Shown: piece by piece, positions 63,545 to 64,000 of the stretch
Layout: each line of letters opens with the position of its first letter
How positions within the stretch are numbered: the first letter of the stretch is position 1
NCBI GenBank assembly: GCA_964498065.1
Contig: CAZCFZ010000002.1
Location: 1 to 64,000 of the forward strand
DNA from: FEN-1297 sp964498065
Lineage (GTDB): Bacteria > Bacteroidota > Ignavibacteria > Ignavibacteriales > Ignavibacteriaceae
Length of the DNA: 64,000 nt
Reading direction: 5' to 3'
The notes under the pieces: generated by a model
What the model saw: the letters and a program-made list of their open reading frames with translations, nothing else
The model's database searches: none
Told to the model about the DNA's origin: nothing
Translations under genes and position numbers: made by a program

Positions 63545-64000
63545 TTGGGGACTTCTTCTGAAAATATTATAAAATTTAATCAATTAAAAAGAAGAAAAGT
63601 ATTAACACTAACCTTATTTATATTATTATTCCCAATTTTTACAAATATTACTAAGGCACAAAATACCGGAGCATTAAGAGGAGTAATAACTGATTCGACT
63701 ACCGGGGAAGTGTTACCTTTTAGTAACGTTTTAATTGAAAAATTAAATACCGGGACATCAGCTAATTCTCAGGGATATTTCTTTATCCCTTCTTTACCTG
63801 CGAAAAAATATTACAAAGTAACTTTTTCATTTATAGGATATAAACCTAAAATAATATCAGTATATATATCTCCTAAAAAGATAACTGATTTAAAAATTGG
63901 ACTCATTCCAACAAGCATAATGCTTCAGCCGATTGAAAAAGTTGGAGAACGGACAGCTGAAAAAAATGCTCCAAATCTAGGGCTGGAAAGGATCTCTGCA
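63545..64000 (+). CDS. TonB-dependent outer-membrane receptor, N-terminal part (cut by window end)
   Basis: The first 152 codons are present; the frame is open at the window edge. A stop codon at 63539-63541 fixes the beginning, and the only early start is TTG 63545 with no strong ribosome site. A signal peptide (LTLFILLFPIFTNITKAQ) ends near residue 38. Next comes a carboxypeptidase-like regulatory domain: GALRGVITDSTTGEVLPFSN, NSQGYFFIPSLPA and FSFIGYKP, then the KIGLIPTSIMLQPIEK segment that leads to the plug. Such receptors import large nutrients or siderophores in Bacteroidota-type bacteria. The substrate is unknown because the barrel is outside the window. Confidence 0.85.
   Translation, partial: MGTSSENIIKFNQLKRRKVLTLTLFILLFPIFTNITKAQNTGALRGVITDSTTGEVLPFSNVLIEKLNTGTSANSQGYFFIPSLPAKKYYKVTFSFIGYKPKIISVYISPKKITDLKIGLIPTSIMLQPIEKVGERTAEKNAPNLGLERISA

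Noticed and set aside
1..64000. tRNA, rRNA, riboswitch or CRISPR array
   Set aside because: I scanned the spacers by eye for T-loop sequences, array-like repeats and known aptamer cores and saw none. A covariance-model search would be needed to exclude small RNAs.

Overview
The window is AT-rich bacterial chromosome, most likely from Ignavibacteriota or a close relative in the Bacteroidota/Chlorobi group. The main clues are two secreted proteins with the type IX secretion tail (a YPNPFNPST-type start followed by a sandwich domain), a TonB-dependent receptor with a carboxypeptidase-like regulatory domain, DUF4097, DUF4260 and DUF2279 proteins, and good Shine-Dalgarno sites mixed with TTG/GTG or leaderless-looking starts. 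I saw no rRNA, tRNA or CRISPR array. The phylum call is inference from protein style.

Layout. (1) 1-1.3 kb: an M24 aminopeptidase. (2) 1.8-12.8 kb: three glutamate dehydrogenases interleaved with two ~1000-residue proteins that join two receiver-type domains to a PEP-synthase-type ATP-grasp domain but lack the phosphohistidine motif and PEP barrel of true PEP synthases. The order is gdh, REC-ATP-grasp, gdh, REC-ATP-grasp, small zinc ribbon, gdh. Key residues suggest the first GDH uses NAD, the second NADP, and the third is the shorter GudB/archaeal type. A MITE-like palindromic element sits inside the locus and a decayed DUF559 nuclease lies after it. This is the best candidate for an undescribed system: a receiver-controlled phosphotransfer-like protein tied to the glutamate/2-oxoglutarate node. 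(3) 13-21 kb: a KefB-type antiporter, SGNH hydrolase, Sco/PCuAC copper chaperone pair, PurU, aldo/keto reductase and an AEC transporter. (4) 21-29 kb: a T9SS papain-like protease, an amino acid permease fused to EIIA and RCK-C domains in an operon with a sphingolipid-type desaturase, and a CLC channel with CBS domains. (5) 29-37.5 kb: a hydrolase, type II NADH dehydrogenase, saccharopine-dehydrogenase-like protein, TSUP/DUF1634 pair, BON protein and nicotinate phosphoribosyltransferase. (6) 37.6-45.2 kb: a TetR-led multidrug efflux operon (EmrA-type adaptor, two DHA2 pumps, TolC, one DHA3 pump). (7) 45-50 kb: small proteins, a YbaK deacylase and an M13 peptidase. (8) 50-55.6 kb: a respiratory cluster with a Cyc2-like one-heme outer-membrane barrel, two related c-type cytochromes, a Rieske protein and a b6-like cytochrome b fused to two c-type heme domains. 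(9) 55.8-64 kb: envelope proteins, thioredoxin, a T9SS protein, FxsA, a glycerophosphodiesterase and the start of a TonB-dependent receptor cut by the window edge.

Together the genes suggest a respiring heterotroph that uses amino acids: GDHs and an amino acid permease feed carbon and nitrogen metabolism, type II NADH dehydrogenase and a quinol:cytochrome c complex carry electrons, and secreted peptidases supply substrate. Functions are family assignments read from motifs; no database search was possible.
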